NCBI RefSeq assembly: GCF_047824785.1
Contig: NZ_CP181167.1
Coordinates: forward strand, 3,874,447-3,938,446
Source: Nitrobacter sp039808345
GTDB lineage: Bacteria; Pseudomonadota; Alphaproteobacteria; Rhizobiales; Xanthobacteraceae
Direction: 5' to 3'
DNA length: 64,000 nt
The position numbers and the translations under genes were made by a program. This document shows, one piece after another, positions 9,279-17,670 of the stretch. The notes beneath the pieces are model-generated. The model did no database searches and had not been told where the DNA came from. It worked only from the letters and a program-made list of their open reading frames with translations. How positions within the stretch are numbered: the first letter of the stretch is position 1; every line of letters begins with the position of its first letter.

Positions 9279-9413
9279 TCAGGCGCTCAGGCGCTTGCGG
9301 CCCCGCGCGCGCCGCGCGGCGAGAACCTTCCGGCCGCCGGTCGTCGCGAGGCGGGCACGAAAGCCATGACGCCGCTTGCGTACCAATTTACTGGGTTGAT
9401 AAGTCCGTTTCAC
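9279..9413 (-). CDS. rpmH: 50S ribosomal protein L34
   Basis: 44 codons reading MKRTYQPSKLVRKRRHGF... with a lysine/arginine-rich tail KRLSA, the exact length and start of L34. The initiation codon is GTG (complement of cac at 9411-9413), preceded by a purine-rich site (GGAGACTCC). First gene of rpmH-rnpA-yidC. Confidence 0.95.
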   Translation of the reverse strand: MKRTYQPSKLVRKRRHGFRARLATTGGRKVLAARRARGRKRLSA

Positions 9414-9544
9414 GGGAGTCTCCGCTGACCGGGCGCGTCGCCTGATGTTGAGGTTAAGTCCGGCAATGCCGCCCGAACCGAGCCGTTTTCGGCCCGGACA
9501 AGCCGCCCCGGCTGAAACCGGGCCGTCACGGACAATTGGCGCGG

Positions 9545-9573
9545 CTTATACGGGAGCGGCCTCTTTTCGTCAA
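9545..9573 (-). promoter_or_regulatory. sigma-70-type promoter of rpmH-rnpA
   Basis: On the minus strand, TTGACG (9573-9568) and TATAAG (9550-9545) are separated by exactly 17 nt and lie about 130 nt before the rpmH GTG. The same hexamers and spacing occur before rpsT. No other strong signal is seen in the 335-nt gap 9414-9748. Confidence 0.7.
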
Positions 9574-9748
9574 TCTTGCCCTGTATCGTTTCGAGATCCC
9601 ATCAAACTGGCCAACCTGTCGCGCCGACCTATATTACACGGGTGTTCAGGAAGCGTTTCCTGAGGCCCCCGTCGTCCGTTTCAGGAGCGCGGATCACGGT
9701 CAGTTTGCCGCAGGGCTCGCAGAGGACTTACCTGAAGAGGACTTGCCC

Positions 9749-11227
9749 GTGCCACAGGCGATCGAACAGCTCCGGATTCAAGCCGCGCGGCTGTCGTTGC
9801 GCGGCCGGCTCGGCCTGTCCGGCAAGCTCCTGCTGCTGACGATCCCGCTGGTCATGATCGCTGAAGTCCTGATCTACGTCCCGTCGATCGCCAACTTCCG
9901 GGTGAACCGGCTCAATGATCGGCTGGCGGCGGCGAACACAGCCGCGCTGGTGCTCGACGCCGCGCCGTCGGGCATGGTGCCCGATTCGCTCGCGCGACAG
10001 ATTCTCGGCAGCATCGGCGCGCGGGCGGTCGCCATCAAGATGGGCCAGCAGCGACGGCTGCTCGCGAGCGCGGACCTGCCGGCGGCGATCGACCATGACA
10101 TCGACATGCGCACCATGACGCCGTGGTCGGCCATTGTCGGCTCATTCGAAACCATGCTGGAAAGCGGCAACCAGGCGATCCGCATCATCGGACCCGGGCC
10201 ACGCGGCGCGCAGTTCATCGAAGTCGTCACCGACGAGGAGCCGCTGCGCCAATCGATGTACCGCTTTTCACGCAACCTGTTGCTGGTCTCGCTGGCGATA
10301 GCTGTTCTGACGGCGGCACTGGTCTATCTGGCGCTGCACTATCTGTTCGTCCGCCCTATGCGGCGCCTGACCGCCAACCTCGTGGGCTTTCACCAGAACC
10401 CCGAGAGCCCGGCGCGGATCATCGTGCCGTCGCAGCGCGGCGACGAAATCGGCGTTGCCGAGCGTGAACTCTCCGACATGCAGCGCGACCTCGTATCCAT
10501 GCTGCATCAGAAGAGCCGGCTGGCCGCGCTCGGCCTCGCCGTTTCCAAGATCAATCACGACCTTCGCAATCTGCTGGCGTCCTCCCAGTTGCTCTCCGAC
10601 CAGTTGGCCAGCGTGCCAGATCCCCGCGTGCAGCGGTTCGCGCCAAAGCTGATGCGCTCGCTGGAACGCGCCATCGCGTTCTGCCAGTCCACGCTGTCTT
10701 ATGGACGGGCGCAGGAGGCCGCCCCCGACCGGCGCCTGATGGCGATCGAACCGGTCGTCAACGAGGTGCGGGAATCGGCGGGGCTGACGCCGGACGGCTC
10801 CATCACCTGGATCAATGCGATCGAGCGCGGCCTCACGATTGATGCGGATCCGGATCAACTGTTCCGCATTCTGCTAAATCTGGTGCGCAACGCCGCGCAG
10901 GCTCTGGAGAGCCAGCCGCGAAACGACGCGGCGACCCGGCAAATCCGGGTCGCCGGCCGCCGCGAAGGCGCGGTGTCGATTATCGAGGTTTCCGACACCG
11001 GACCGGGCGTCCCGCAACAGGCGCGCGACCACCTGTTCGAGGCCTTCCAGGGTTCAGCACGCCCGGGCGGCAGCGGGCTGGGCCTTGCGATCGCGGCGGA
11101 ACTGGTACGTGCGCACGGCGGCGACATCCACCTGGTGGAAGGCACCATAGGCGCCACGTTCCGGATAACGATCCCGGACCGCCCGGTGGAACTGCAAACG
11201 ATCCGTAACGAACGCGTGCGAGCCTGA
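9749..11227 (+). CDS. membrane-bound sensor histidine kinase (HAMP)
   Basis: Two-component sensor kinase. From the GTG at 9749 (AGAGG site 8-9 nt upstream) it has 492 residues; in-frame ATG at 9536 would add a non-conserved tail. TM1 is about residues 28-48, then a periplasmic sensor of about 140 residues and TM2 (LLLVSLAIAVLTAALVYLAL). HAMP follows, with the H-box INHDLRN, N-box LLNLVRNAAQAL, G1 DTGPGVP and G2 GSGLGLAIA. No response-regulator gene is adjacent, so it is an orphan; the signal is unknown. Confidence 0.88.
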   Translation: MPQAIEQLRIQAARLSLRGRLGLSGKLLLLTIPLVMIAEVLIYVPSIANFRVNRLNDRLAAANTAALVLDAAPSGMVPDSLARQILGSIGARAVAIKMGQQRRLLASADLPAAIDHDIDMRTMTPWSAIVGSFETMLESGNQAIRIIGPGPRGAQFIEVVTDEEPLRQSMYRFSRNLLLVSLAIAVLTAALVYLALHYLFVRPMRRLTANLVGFHQNPESPARIIVPSQRGDEIGVAERELSDMQRDLVSMLHQKSRLAALGLAVSKINHDLRNLLASSQLLSDQLASVPDPRVQRFAPKLMRSLERAIAFCQSTLSYGRAQEAAPDRRLMAIEPVVNEVRESAGLTPDGSITWINAIERGLTIDADPDQLFRILLNLVRNAAQALESQPRNDAATRQIRVAGRREGAVSIIEVSDTGPGVPQQARDHLFEAFQGSARPGGSGLGLAIAAELVRAHGGDIHLVEGTIGATFRITIPDRPVELQTIRNERVRA

Positions 11228-11466
11228 CCGATTTCAGGATCGCCGCGACCCCTTATCACCCGGATTTCAGTTGTTCTGCCGCAAGGTTGACGAACATGCG
11301 CGTGCCGCGCCGCTCTCTCCCCGATCGCTATGGGATTTCCTGTCATCCGCCGTTGGTAGCGCCGCGCCGCTTGCAAAGCCGCCCGGGAGCCGTTAGCAAT
11401 GGCCCGCTTCGGAACGCCTGTTCCGAAATGCAGCGATTTTGATTTCCGCGATTTCCGCCGACAAAC

Positions 11467-11543
11467 GCGCCCGTAGCTCAGCTGGATAGAGCACCAGACT
11501 ACGAATCTGGGGGTCAGGAGTTCGAATCTCTTCGGGCGCGCCA
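11467..11543 (+). tRNA. tRNA-Arg(ACG)
   Basis: 77 nt including an encoded CCA. Acceptor strands GCGCCCG and CGGGCGC pair fully, followed by discriminator G. D-arm AGCTCAGCTGGATAGAGC, anticodon loop CTACGAA (ACG) on a CCAGA/TCTGG stem, and T-arm GTTCGAATC. The 3' third forms the left edge of the genomic island: the recombinase reading frame enters it from the opposite strand. Confidence 0.96.
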
Positions 11544-13169
11544 TTTACGAACAAAACTGGGCACTCCTGCCGGAGTTGCCCCATTCCCCATCACAAGCCG
11601 CTCTAGAACGTCCCGCCGCCCGTGAATGCGGATTTCCGTGTCGTCGACTTCGACCTGATCGATGACGGAGCGCAGATAGGCACGGCGGAACGGGATCGCG
11701 CCGTTTGCGACGTTCTCGCGCATAATGGTGGCGAAGGCGCTGATTTTCTCTTCGGTGATTCTGGTCTCGGGCTGAAGCTCGGCGAAGGCGCGGTCCTTGG
11801 CGGCCTTTGCCTGGTCGCGTTCAGTCTTGAGCGATACGAGCCGGTCTTTCAGCGTCGGGTCGGTCGCGTCGGCGATGCCGTTCTCGATGGCTTCATAGAG
11901 CCGTGACAGGCGGCTTTCGCACTCTGCCACCTTGTTCTGCAGAGCCGTGAGTCGCTGCGCATGGTCTTCGCTGCGTGAGGCCTGCCGGGCCATCAACCCG
12001 CCGAGAATGGCACGGACCCTTTCGGGCGTGAATAGCGATGCGTTGAGCTGGTCAGTGACGATTTGGTCTAGCTTGTCCATAGGGATGGAGCGCCCCGGGC
12101 AGGCAGACTTGCCCTGCTGAGCGCAGGTGGCGCAGGTGTAATAGCGGTAGCGACCGGACTTGCCGGTGCGCAGGGTCATGCCGCCGCCGCAGCTGGCGCA
12201 GGTCGCAAGGCCCGTCAGGAGAATGGGTCCGGTGACGACACGCGGCGGTGTTTGTTTCGGGTTGCGGGATTTCAGACGGGCCTGCACGGCATCGAACAGG
12301 GCGGCGTTGATGATGGGGTCGACAGCGACCATGATCTGGTCGGCTTCAGGCTTGTCTTCCTTTGTCTTCCAGACCTTGCGGTTAAAGCGATACTCGCCCT
12401 TGTAGGTCGGGCTGGTCAGGAGGGCGTGGAGCGGGCCGATACCCCACCGCGCGCCGCGCCGGGTCCGGTAGCCCCGTTCGTTCAGGTAGCAGGCAAGGGC
12501 TTTCACGCCGAGGGGGCCGCTCGTGCCATTGCCTTCGTGGACAAGGCGGAACATGAGCCGCACCACCTCAGCTTCGACGGCATCGATGGCGAGGCGCTTC
12601 TTGGTTTTTGCTCCCCGCTGCTCCGCAGCCACAATGGCGTATCCATAAGGCGCGGCAGCGCCATTCCAGAAGCCCTGCCGGGCGTTCTCCTGCATGGCAC
12701 GGAGAACGTGCTTTGCGTTTTCCTTGGACTGGTACTCGTCAAACAGGGCGAAGACCTGCCGGACCATGACGCTCATCGGGTCATCGCCGAGGTCTTGGGT
12801 GATGCTGACGAGCTTGACGCCATTCTTACGCAGGCGCCGGACATGATATTCCAGCGCGAAATGGTCGCGCGCAAAGCGGCTGAACGAATGGACAATAACG
12901 ACGTCAAAGGGGGAATCGCCGCCCGCCGCAAGGTCGAGCAGTCGTTGCAGCTCGGGACGGCGGTCGTCGGTCCCGCTTAGACCGGCATCGACAAACTCAA
13001 TGACGACCTGCCAGCCTCGCGCCTTGCAGAATTCTTGTGCCTGCCGCCGCTGATCCGGGATGGAGAGGTCATTTTCGGCCTGGCGGCCGGTCGAGACGCG
13101 CAAATAAAGGGCCGCGCGCAGACTGTCAGTGTTCTTCGCGTCCAGATTCGTGCGGCCCAGAAGCTTCAT
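11514..13169 (-). CDS. large serine recombinase (site-specific integrase of the island)
   Basis: 551 residues. The N-terminal resolvase domain has LYLRVSTGRQ with catalytic Ser at about residue 26, and SRFARD. A recombinase domain occupies about 165-300, a zinc ribbon has cysteines near 324, 327, 346, 349 and 357, and a coiled coil lies near 400-450. The last ten residues (ending RARRDSNS) and the stop codon are encoded inside the tRNA-Arg gene on the other strand, so the native C-terminus was probably replaced on integration. Start overlaps the upstream small gene (ATGA). Confidence 0.93.
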   Translation of the reverse strand: MKLLGRTNLDAKNTDSLRAALYLRVSTGRQAENDLSIPDQRRQAQEFCKARGWQVVIEFVDAGLSGTDDRRPELQRLLDLAAGGDSPFDVVIVHSFSRFARDHFALEYHVRRLRKNGVKLVSITQDLGDDPMSVMVRQVFALFDEYQSKENAKHVLRAMQENARQGFWNGAAAPYGYAIVAAEQRGAKTKKRLAIDAVEAEVVRLMFRLVHEGNGTSGPLGVKALACYLNERGYRTRRGARWGIGPLHALLTSPTYKGEYRFNRKVWKTKEDKPEADQIMVAVDPIINAALFDAVQARLKSRNPKQTPPRVVTGPILLTGLATCASCGGGMTLRTGKSGRYRYYTCATCAQQGKSACPGRSIPMDKLDQIVTDQLNASLFTPERVRAILGGLMARQASRSEDHAQRLTALQNKVAECESRLSRLYEAIENGIADATDPTLKDRLVSLKTERDQAKAAKDRAFAELQPETRITEEKISAFATIMRENVANGAIPFRRAYLRSVIDQVEVDDTEIRIHGRRDVLERLVMGNGATPAGVPSFVRKWRARRDSNS

Positions 13170-13546
13170 GACGGCGCCCCCACATTTTCCAGCACCATCG
13201 CAGCTGTTTGGGGCCGTTTCGAGTCATCATGCTTGCTGGGGTTTGTTTCCAGCAGGCGCAGTATCTGCGGCATCAGGAATGCTTCGATGGCATCCAGTTC
13301 TTCGGCAGTGACGGGCAGATGCTCAAGGTCTTTGCAGACAACAGCAGGACGCGTGCCGTCACTGCCGCCGGCCTTCTGGTCGGCAACAGGGCGCAGCAGC
13401 TCGCGATGGCTGGACTGGCGTCCGCGCATCTCCGCGTCCTCGGGAAAGGGTTGGGGTGGAACATCACGATGGCGGCCTATGCTTGGCCGTGGCCCGTTTG
13501 AGCTTGTGGTGTTGATTTCCACTGAGAGTTGACCCGGGATTTCCAC
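13166..13546 (-). CDS. small protein upstream of the recombinase, N-terminus altered by an IS
   Basis: Reading frame of 126 codons coupled to the recombinase by a 4-nt ATGA overlap. The C-terminal part (LEHLPVTAEELDAIEAFLMPQILRLL) looks like a genuine folded helix region. The first dozen codons (MEIPGQLSVEIN) come from the terminal repeats of the IS21 remnant that abuts at about 13511, so the original start has been lost or moved. Function unknown; its place suggests a recombinase-associated accessory factor. Confidence 0.55.
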   Translation of the reverse strand: MEIPGQLSVEINTTSSNGPRPSIGRHRDVPPQPFPEDAEMRGRQSSHRELLRPVADQKAGGSDGTRPAVVCKDLEHLPVTAEELDAIEAFLMPQILRLLETNPSKHDDSKRPQTAAMVLENVGAPS

Positions 13547-13968
13547 CGAGAAGTGACCCGCCTTGATGATGTGTTCTGGGTCAGGTTGTCGTCAAGTTGC
13601 GCGCTTTCTCCTTTGCGGGTTTTGGCGGTTTCGCGGAACTGGTCTTGAAGCGGAAGCTGTCGTTTCCTGTCTCGACGATGTGGCATCGGTGGGTGAGCCG
13701 GTCGAGGAGAGCGGCGGTCATCTTGGCGTCGCCGAAGACGCTGGCCCATTCGCCGAAGCTCAGATTGGTCGTGATGACCACGCTCGTCCGCTCGTAGAGC
13801 TTGCTCAGCAGGTGGAAGAGCAAGGCGCCGCCCGAGGCGCTGAACGGCAGGTAGCCGAGTTCGTCCAGGATGACGAGATCGGAGTGGCAGAGGCGCGCTG
13901 CGATCTGCCCGGCCTTGCCCTGAAGCTTCTCCTGTTCGAGGGCGTTGACGAGCTCGATGGTGGAGAAG
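13511..13968 (-). mobile_element. IS21-family remnant, istB end, inverted
   Basis: Left border carries two tandem terminal repeat units of the form GATTTCCACTGAGAGTTGACCC and GATTTCCACCGAGAAGTGACCC (13508-13559), followed on the minus strand by the 3' half of istB. Everything upstream in istB and all istA are missing; the break at about 13968 abuts a second IS21 in the opposite orientation. Confidence 0.75.
13581..13967 (-). pseudogene. IS21-family helper ATPase istB, C-terminal fragment
   Basis: About 129 codons reading ...VILDELGYLPFSASGGALL... through LSFGEWASVFGDAKMTAALLDRL to a GNDSFRF end; this is the Walker B and sensor region of IstB. The Walker A half is missing because the sequence switches to istA of another element at about 13968. 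It is similar but not identical to the intact istB at 15243-16106, so the two came from related but distinct elements. Confidence 0.8.
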
Positions 13969-15243
13969 GCGGCGCGAGAACGGCTGACGCTGATCCGGTT
14001 GTTCGAAGAGCTTCGCGGTCTGGGCTATGTCGGGGGCTACGATGCGGTTCGTCGATATGCGCGGCGCTGGAGCCAAGAGCGTGGCGCCTCGACCACCTCG
14101 GCCTATGTGCCACTGAGCTTTGCACCCGGGGAAGCCTACCAGTTTGACTGGAGCCACGAAGTGGTCCTGCTGAGCGGGGTCACGGTGATCGTGAAGGCGG
14201 CTCACGTCCGGCTCTGCCACAGTCGGATGCTGTTCGTGCGGGCCTATCCGCGCGAGACGCAGGAGATGGTGTTCGACGCCCATGACCGGGCGTTCGCACT
14301 GTTCAAGGGAGCCTGCAGGCGCGGCATCTACGACAATATGAAGACGGCGGTCGAGACGATCTTCGTCGGCAAGGGACGCCTTTACAATCGCCGCTTCCTG
14401 CAGATGTGCAGCCACTATCTGGTGGACCCGGTCGCCTGCACGCCAGCGTCGGGCTGGGAGAAGGGCCAGGTTGAGAACCAGGTCGGGCTGGTCCGCGAAC
14501 GGTTCTTCACCCCGCGGCTGCGCTTCAAGACGCTGGATGAGCTGAACGCCTGGCTGCTCGATAAATGCATTGCTTACGCCAAAGCGCACCGACATCCGGA
14601 GTTCGCGGACCGAACCATCTGGGAAGTCTTCGAAGCTGAGCGACCAAGGCTCGTCCCCTATGCCGGTCGCTTCGACGGCTTCCATGCCGTGCCCGCCTCG
14701 ATCTCCAAGACCTGCCTGGTGCGCTTCGACAACAACAAATACTCGGTGGCGGCGAGCGCCGTTGGGCGGCCTGTTGAAGTCCAGGCCTATGCGGACCGCA
14801 TCGTAATCCGCCAAGACGGCCGGATCGTTGCCGAGCATCAACGATCATTTGGCCGCGGCGAGACGGTCTACGATCCCTGGCACTATGTGCCTGTCCTGAT
14901 GCGCAAGCCCGGCGCCTTGCGCAACGGGGCGCCCTTTAAGGACTGGGTGCTGCCGGCTGCGATCGAGCGTGTGCGGCGAAAGCTTGCCGGCGCCGATGAC
15001 GGCAATCGGCAGATGGTCGACATCCTCAACGCGGCGCTGACCGACGGTCTGCCAGCAGTTGAGGCCGCCTGCGCCGAAGCGGTCGCTCACGGCGTTCATT
15101 CCGCTGATGTCGTGCTCAACATCCTAGCTCGGCAACGTGAGCCGGCGCCACCAGCCAACATCATGACGCCGGCCGCACTGACGCTTCGCCATGCGCCGAT
15201 CGCTGATTGTGCCCGCTACGACAACCTCCGGAGGACCAACTGA
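13969..15243 (+). pseudogene. istA: IS21-family transposase istA, 5'-truncated
   Basis: 425 codons of a family near 500. The DDE catalytic core is present: first Asp in YQFDWSHE, second in RGIYDNMKTAVE, and Glu in GWEKGQVENQVG. The N-terminal helix-turn-helix of roughly 75-80 residues is absent, because the reading frame enters from inverted istB sequence at about 13968. The TGA overlaps the istB ATG (TGATG). Confidence 0.8.
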
Positions 15244-16106
15244 TGGAACGAGCCCAAATCTTCGATCTCATGGGTGAGCTCAAGCTCTACGGAATGAAGG
15301 CCGCCTTCGACGAGATCATGGTGACCGCCATCAAGCGCCAGCATGAACCTCAGCGCATCGTCGGCGACTTGCTCACGGCCGAGATCAGCGAAAAGCAGGC
15401 GAGATCGATCAAGTACCAGCTCACCATCGCCAAGCTTCCTCTCGCCAAGGACATCGCTGACTTCCAGTTCGACGGCACGCCGATCAACCAGACACTTGTC
15501 AATGATCTCGCCGGCGGCGGCTTCATCGCCCAGCAACGCAACGTCGTGCTGGTCGGCGGTACCGGCACCGGCAAGACCCATCTGGCCATCGCCATCGCCA
15601 GGAGCTGCATCCGCTCCGGTGCCCGCGGGCGCTTTTACAACGTCGTCGACCTCGTCAACCGTCTCGAAAGCGAGACCCGCAACGGACGTCAGGGCCGGCT
15701 CGCCGAACATCTGACCCGGATGGACTTCATCGTTCTCGACGAACTGGGTTACCTACCGTTCGCTCAATCCGGCGGCCAGCTTCTGTTCCACCTCATCAGC
15801 CGGCTTTACGAGCGCACATCCGTCATCGTCACCACCAACCTCTCCTTCGGAGAGTGGCCCAGCGTGTTCGGCGATGCCAAGATGACCACTGCGCTGCTCG
15901 ACCGGCTGACCCATCACTGTGACATCGTAGAGACCGGTAACGACAGCTGGAGATTCAAAAGCCGCGACGACGATCAAACAACCCGCGCTCGCACCGTCTC
16001 CGCAATCCCGGCCAGCTCCGACGCTGCGAGCGCTACCAGCAAAGCTCGCCGATCAAAGGGGGCCCTTTTGGACGCCGATGGAGGGTCCCGTTCCAACGCC
16101 GATTGA
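15243..16106 (+). CDS. istB: IS21-family helper ATPase IstB
   Basis: 287 residues, complete. AAA+ ATPase that activates IstA for transposition. Walker A GGTGTGKTHLA is at about residue 105, Walker B is FIVLDELGYL, and the sensor region is TTNLSFGEWPSVFGD. Start ATG at 15243 has a GGAGG site upstream and overlaps the istA stop. The last 40 or so residues run into the terminal repeats of the IS. Confidence 0.9.
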   Translation: MERAQIFDLMGELKLYGMKAAFDEIMVTAIKRQHEPQRIVGDLLTAEISEKQARSIKYQLTIAKLPLAKDIADFQFDGTPINQTLVNDLAGGGFIAQQRNVVLVGGTGTGKTHLAIAIARSCIRSGARGRFYNVVDLVNRLESETRNGRQGRLAEHLTRMDFIVLDELGYLPFAQSGGQLLFHLISRLYERTSVIVTTNLSFGEWPSVFGDAKMTTALLDRLTHHCDIVETGNDSWRFKSRDDDQTTRARTVSAIPASSDAASATSKARRSKGALLDADGGSRSNAD

Positions 16107-16549
16107 CAGCTCACATCAGGATTGAGCAGAAAATCGCCGCAGACCACCGCGCGATCACCCGCCTTGAGGCTCGTGTATCGCTTCTGACCGAACAGCTTCC
16201 GGCCATTGTCGAAGCTGAAGCAGCGGCTGAGGCCGCAGCCAGGGACGAAGCTCTGCGTAAGCGCGCTGAGGCTTGCCGGAAGGCGAACGCTGTCGAGGCT
16301 AAGCAGATTTTGGCCGAGGTCGACAAGCTGTCATCACGGCTGGGTGACCATTTCGCACGCCTCAAAGAAATTGGCGATGAAACGAATAGCGTGAACCAGG
16401 CGCTGCATACCAATCCGGTCGCCGACAGAGTCACTTGCTATGAGAATTTGTATCGCAGTCCCCGGGCCGGCCTCTACGAGTTCCCGTTTTCCGAAATCAT
16501 CCTCCCTCCTGCTTTCTCCGGCGGCAAGCAACATTGGCCCCGGCGGTGA
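16103..16549 (+). CDS. hypothetical coiled-coil protein, N-terminus displaced by IS21
   Basis: 148 codons. Residues about 5-100 are strongly helical and charged (EQKIAADHRAITRLEARVSLL, then EAAAEAAARDEALRKRAEA), suggesting a coiled coil. The only start in frame (TTG at 16103) lies within the IS right end, so the native beginning has probably been removed by the insertion. No family recognised; possibly a phage- or island-borne gene remnant. Confidence 0.4.
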   Translation: MTAHIRIEQKIAADHRAITRLEARVSLLTEQLPAIVEAEAAAEAAARDEALRKRAEACRKANAVEAKQILAEVDKLSSRLGDHFARLKEIGDETNSVNQALHTNPVADRVTCYENLYRSPRAGLYEFPFSEIILPPAFSGGKQHWPRR

Positions 16550-16622
16550 GAGCGGACCTGCGCACCCCGTCGAAAATCGGCGGGGTGGTGGATGGCAAGC
16601 TGTGAGGCGACCAAAGTCAAAT

Positions 16623-16637
16623 TAACACAATGTGTTA
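16623..16637. promoter_or_regulatory. perfect 15-bp palindrome upstream of the DprA-like gene
   Basis: TAACACAATGTGTTA: 7-bp arms around a central A, in a locally AT-rich stretch 112 nt before the DprA-like ATG. It has the size and symmetry of a dimeric repressor site. No regulator is encoded next to it, so its role is inferred only from position. Confidence 0.4.
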
Positions 16638-16749
16638 GCGCTCCATGATAGGGAACACGTGGTGGGAACGATTAACAATCCGAAACCGTAATCCACATGG
16701 CTCATTTGCTATTCCAGAATCGGTGGGCGAAAATGGAATTGGAAAGTTC

Positions 16750-17670
16750 ATGAACGCAGCCCTTCTTGCCAAGTCCGATGATGGCCCCGCCATCGCGCCC
16801 ATTTCGCCGTCACGTGAGATGGGAGCGTATGAGGAATTGTGGCTACAGCAAGGGGCGACGTTCAAGACGATTGCGGACCGATTCGCGGCCGACCCCACAG
16901 CAATGCCATCGGATTTTGTCGCCCCATCAGTCGCTGATGCGCGCGCAAAGGAGGTTATGGCGAAACTAGCAAAATCGGGGGTGTCTCGATTCGGTATCCG
17001 TATCCACCATGCAGGCAACTATCCGACAAGACTTCGAGATGCGAAGTATCCAGTAGAACTGCTCTATTTCCAGGGCACGTGGGAATTGTCCGAAACCCGC
17101 TCTGTGGCTGTGGTCGGAAGCCGTAAGCCGAGTGAGGATGGTATCGCTCGTGCAAAAAAATTGGCGCGTGAGTTAGTCGCACAAGACTTCACGGTTGTAT
17201 CCGGATTAGCCTACGGCATCGACACGGCCGCCCATACGGCTGCTCTTGAAGCAAAAGGGCGAACCATCGCAGTCATCGGGACGCCGCTCGGTATCTACTA
17301 TCCGAAAGAAAATACAGAACTGCAAAAACGCATCGCAACCGAGTTTTTGTTGATTTCGCAGGTGCCGGTGCTTCGATACGCGAACCAAGCCGTACCACAT
17401 AATCGGTTGTTCTTCCCTGAGCGTAACATCACAATGAGCGCGATGACTGAGGCGACGGTCATTGTCGAAGCAGGTGAAACAAGTGGTACGCTAACGCAGG
17501 CAAGGGCCGCCCTTCACCAAGGGCGCAAGCTGTTCATTCTCGATTCCTGTTTTCAACGAAAAGATATTACTTGGCCGGCCACGTTCGAGGCCCGTGGCGC
17601 AATCCGGGTCAAGAAGATGGACGATATTTGGAAAGCGCTAAGTGTCAGCAGTCCGCTTCCAAAAAATTGA
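16750..17670 (+). CDS. DprA-like protein, candidate ShosA-type antitoxin
   Basis: 306 residues from the ATG at 16750 (GGAAAG just upstream). The DprA/Smf Rossmann fold is clear: VVGSRKPSEDG at about 121-131, SGLAYGIDTAAH at 151-162, IAVIGTPLGIYYP, and FPERN at 222-226. The latter half has ETSGTLTQARAAL at 243-255. Canonical DprA loads RecA on incoming ssDNA. This copy is in an island, is diverged at the FPxRN site and overlaps a phosphoribosyltransferase gene by 29 nt, the pairing that defines ShosTA. Role as antitoxin is inferred from that pairing. Confidence 0.82.
   Translation: MNAALLAKSDDGPAIAPISPSREMGAYEELWLQQGATFKTIADRFAADPTAMPSDFVAPSVADARAKEVMAKLAKSGVSRFGIRIHHAGNYPTRLRDAKYPVELLYFQGTWELSETRSVAVVGSRKPSEDGIARAKKLARELVAQDFTVVSGLAYGIDTAAHTAALEAKGRTIAVIGTPLGIYYPKENTELQKRIATEFLLISQVPVLRYANQAVPHNRLFFPERNITMSAMTEATVIVEAGETSGTLTQARAALHQGRKLFILDSCFQRKDITWPATFEARGAIRVKKMDDIWKALSVSSPLPKN

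Larger units (their letters stand above)
13969..16110 (+). mobile_element. IS21-family element lacking its left end
   Basis: Contains istA without its N-terminus and a complete istB. The right end, about 16055-16110, carries repeated segments with TTTTGGACGCCGAT and TTCCAACGCCGATTGACA, typical tandem end repeats of this family. The left terminus and the istA promoter are missing at the junction with the inverted remnant, so it is unlikely to move by itself. Confidence 0.8.

Noticed and set aside
13477..14841. 454-codon minus-strand frame over the IS21 pair
   Set aside because: It crosses the IS junction and is out of frame with both istB fragments; the real fragments are in other frames.
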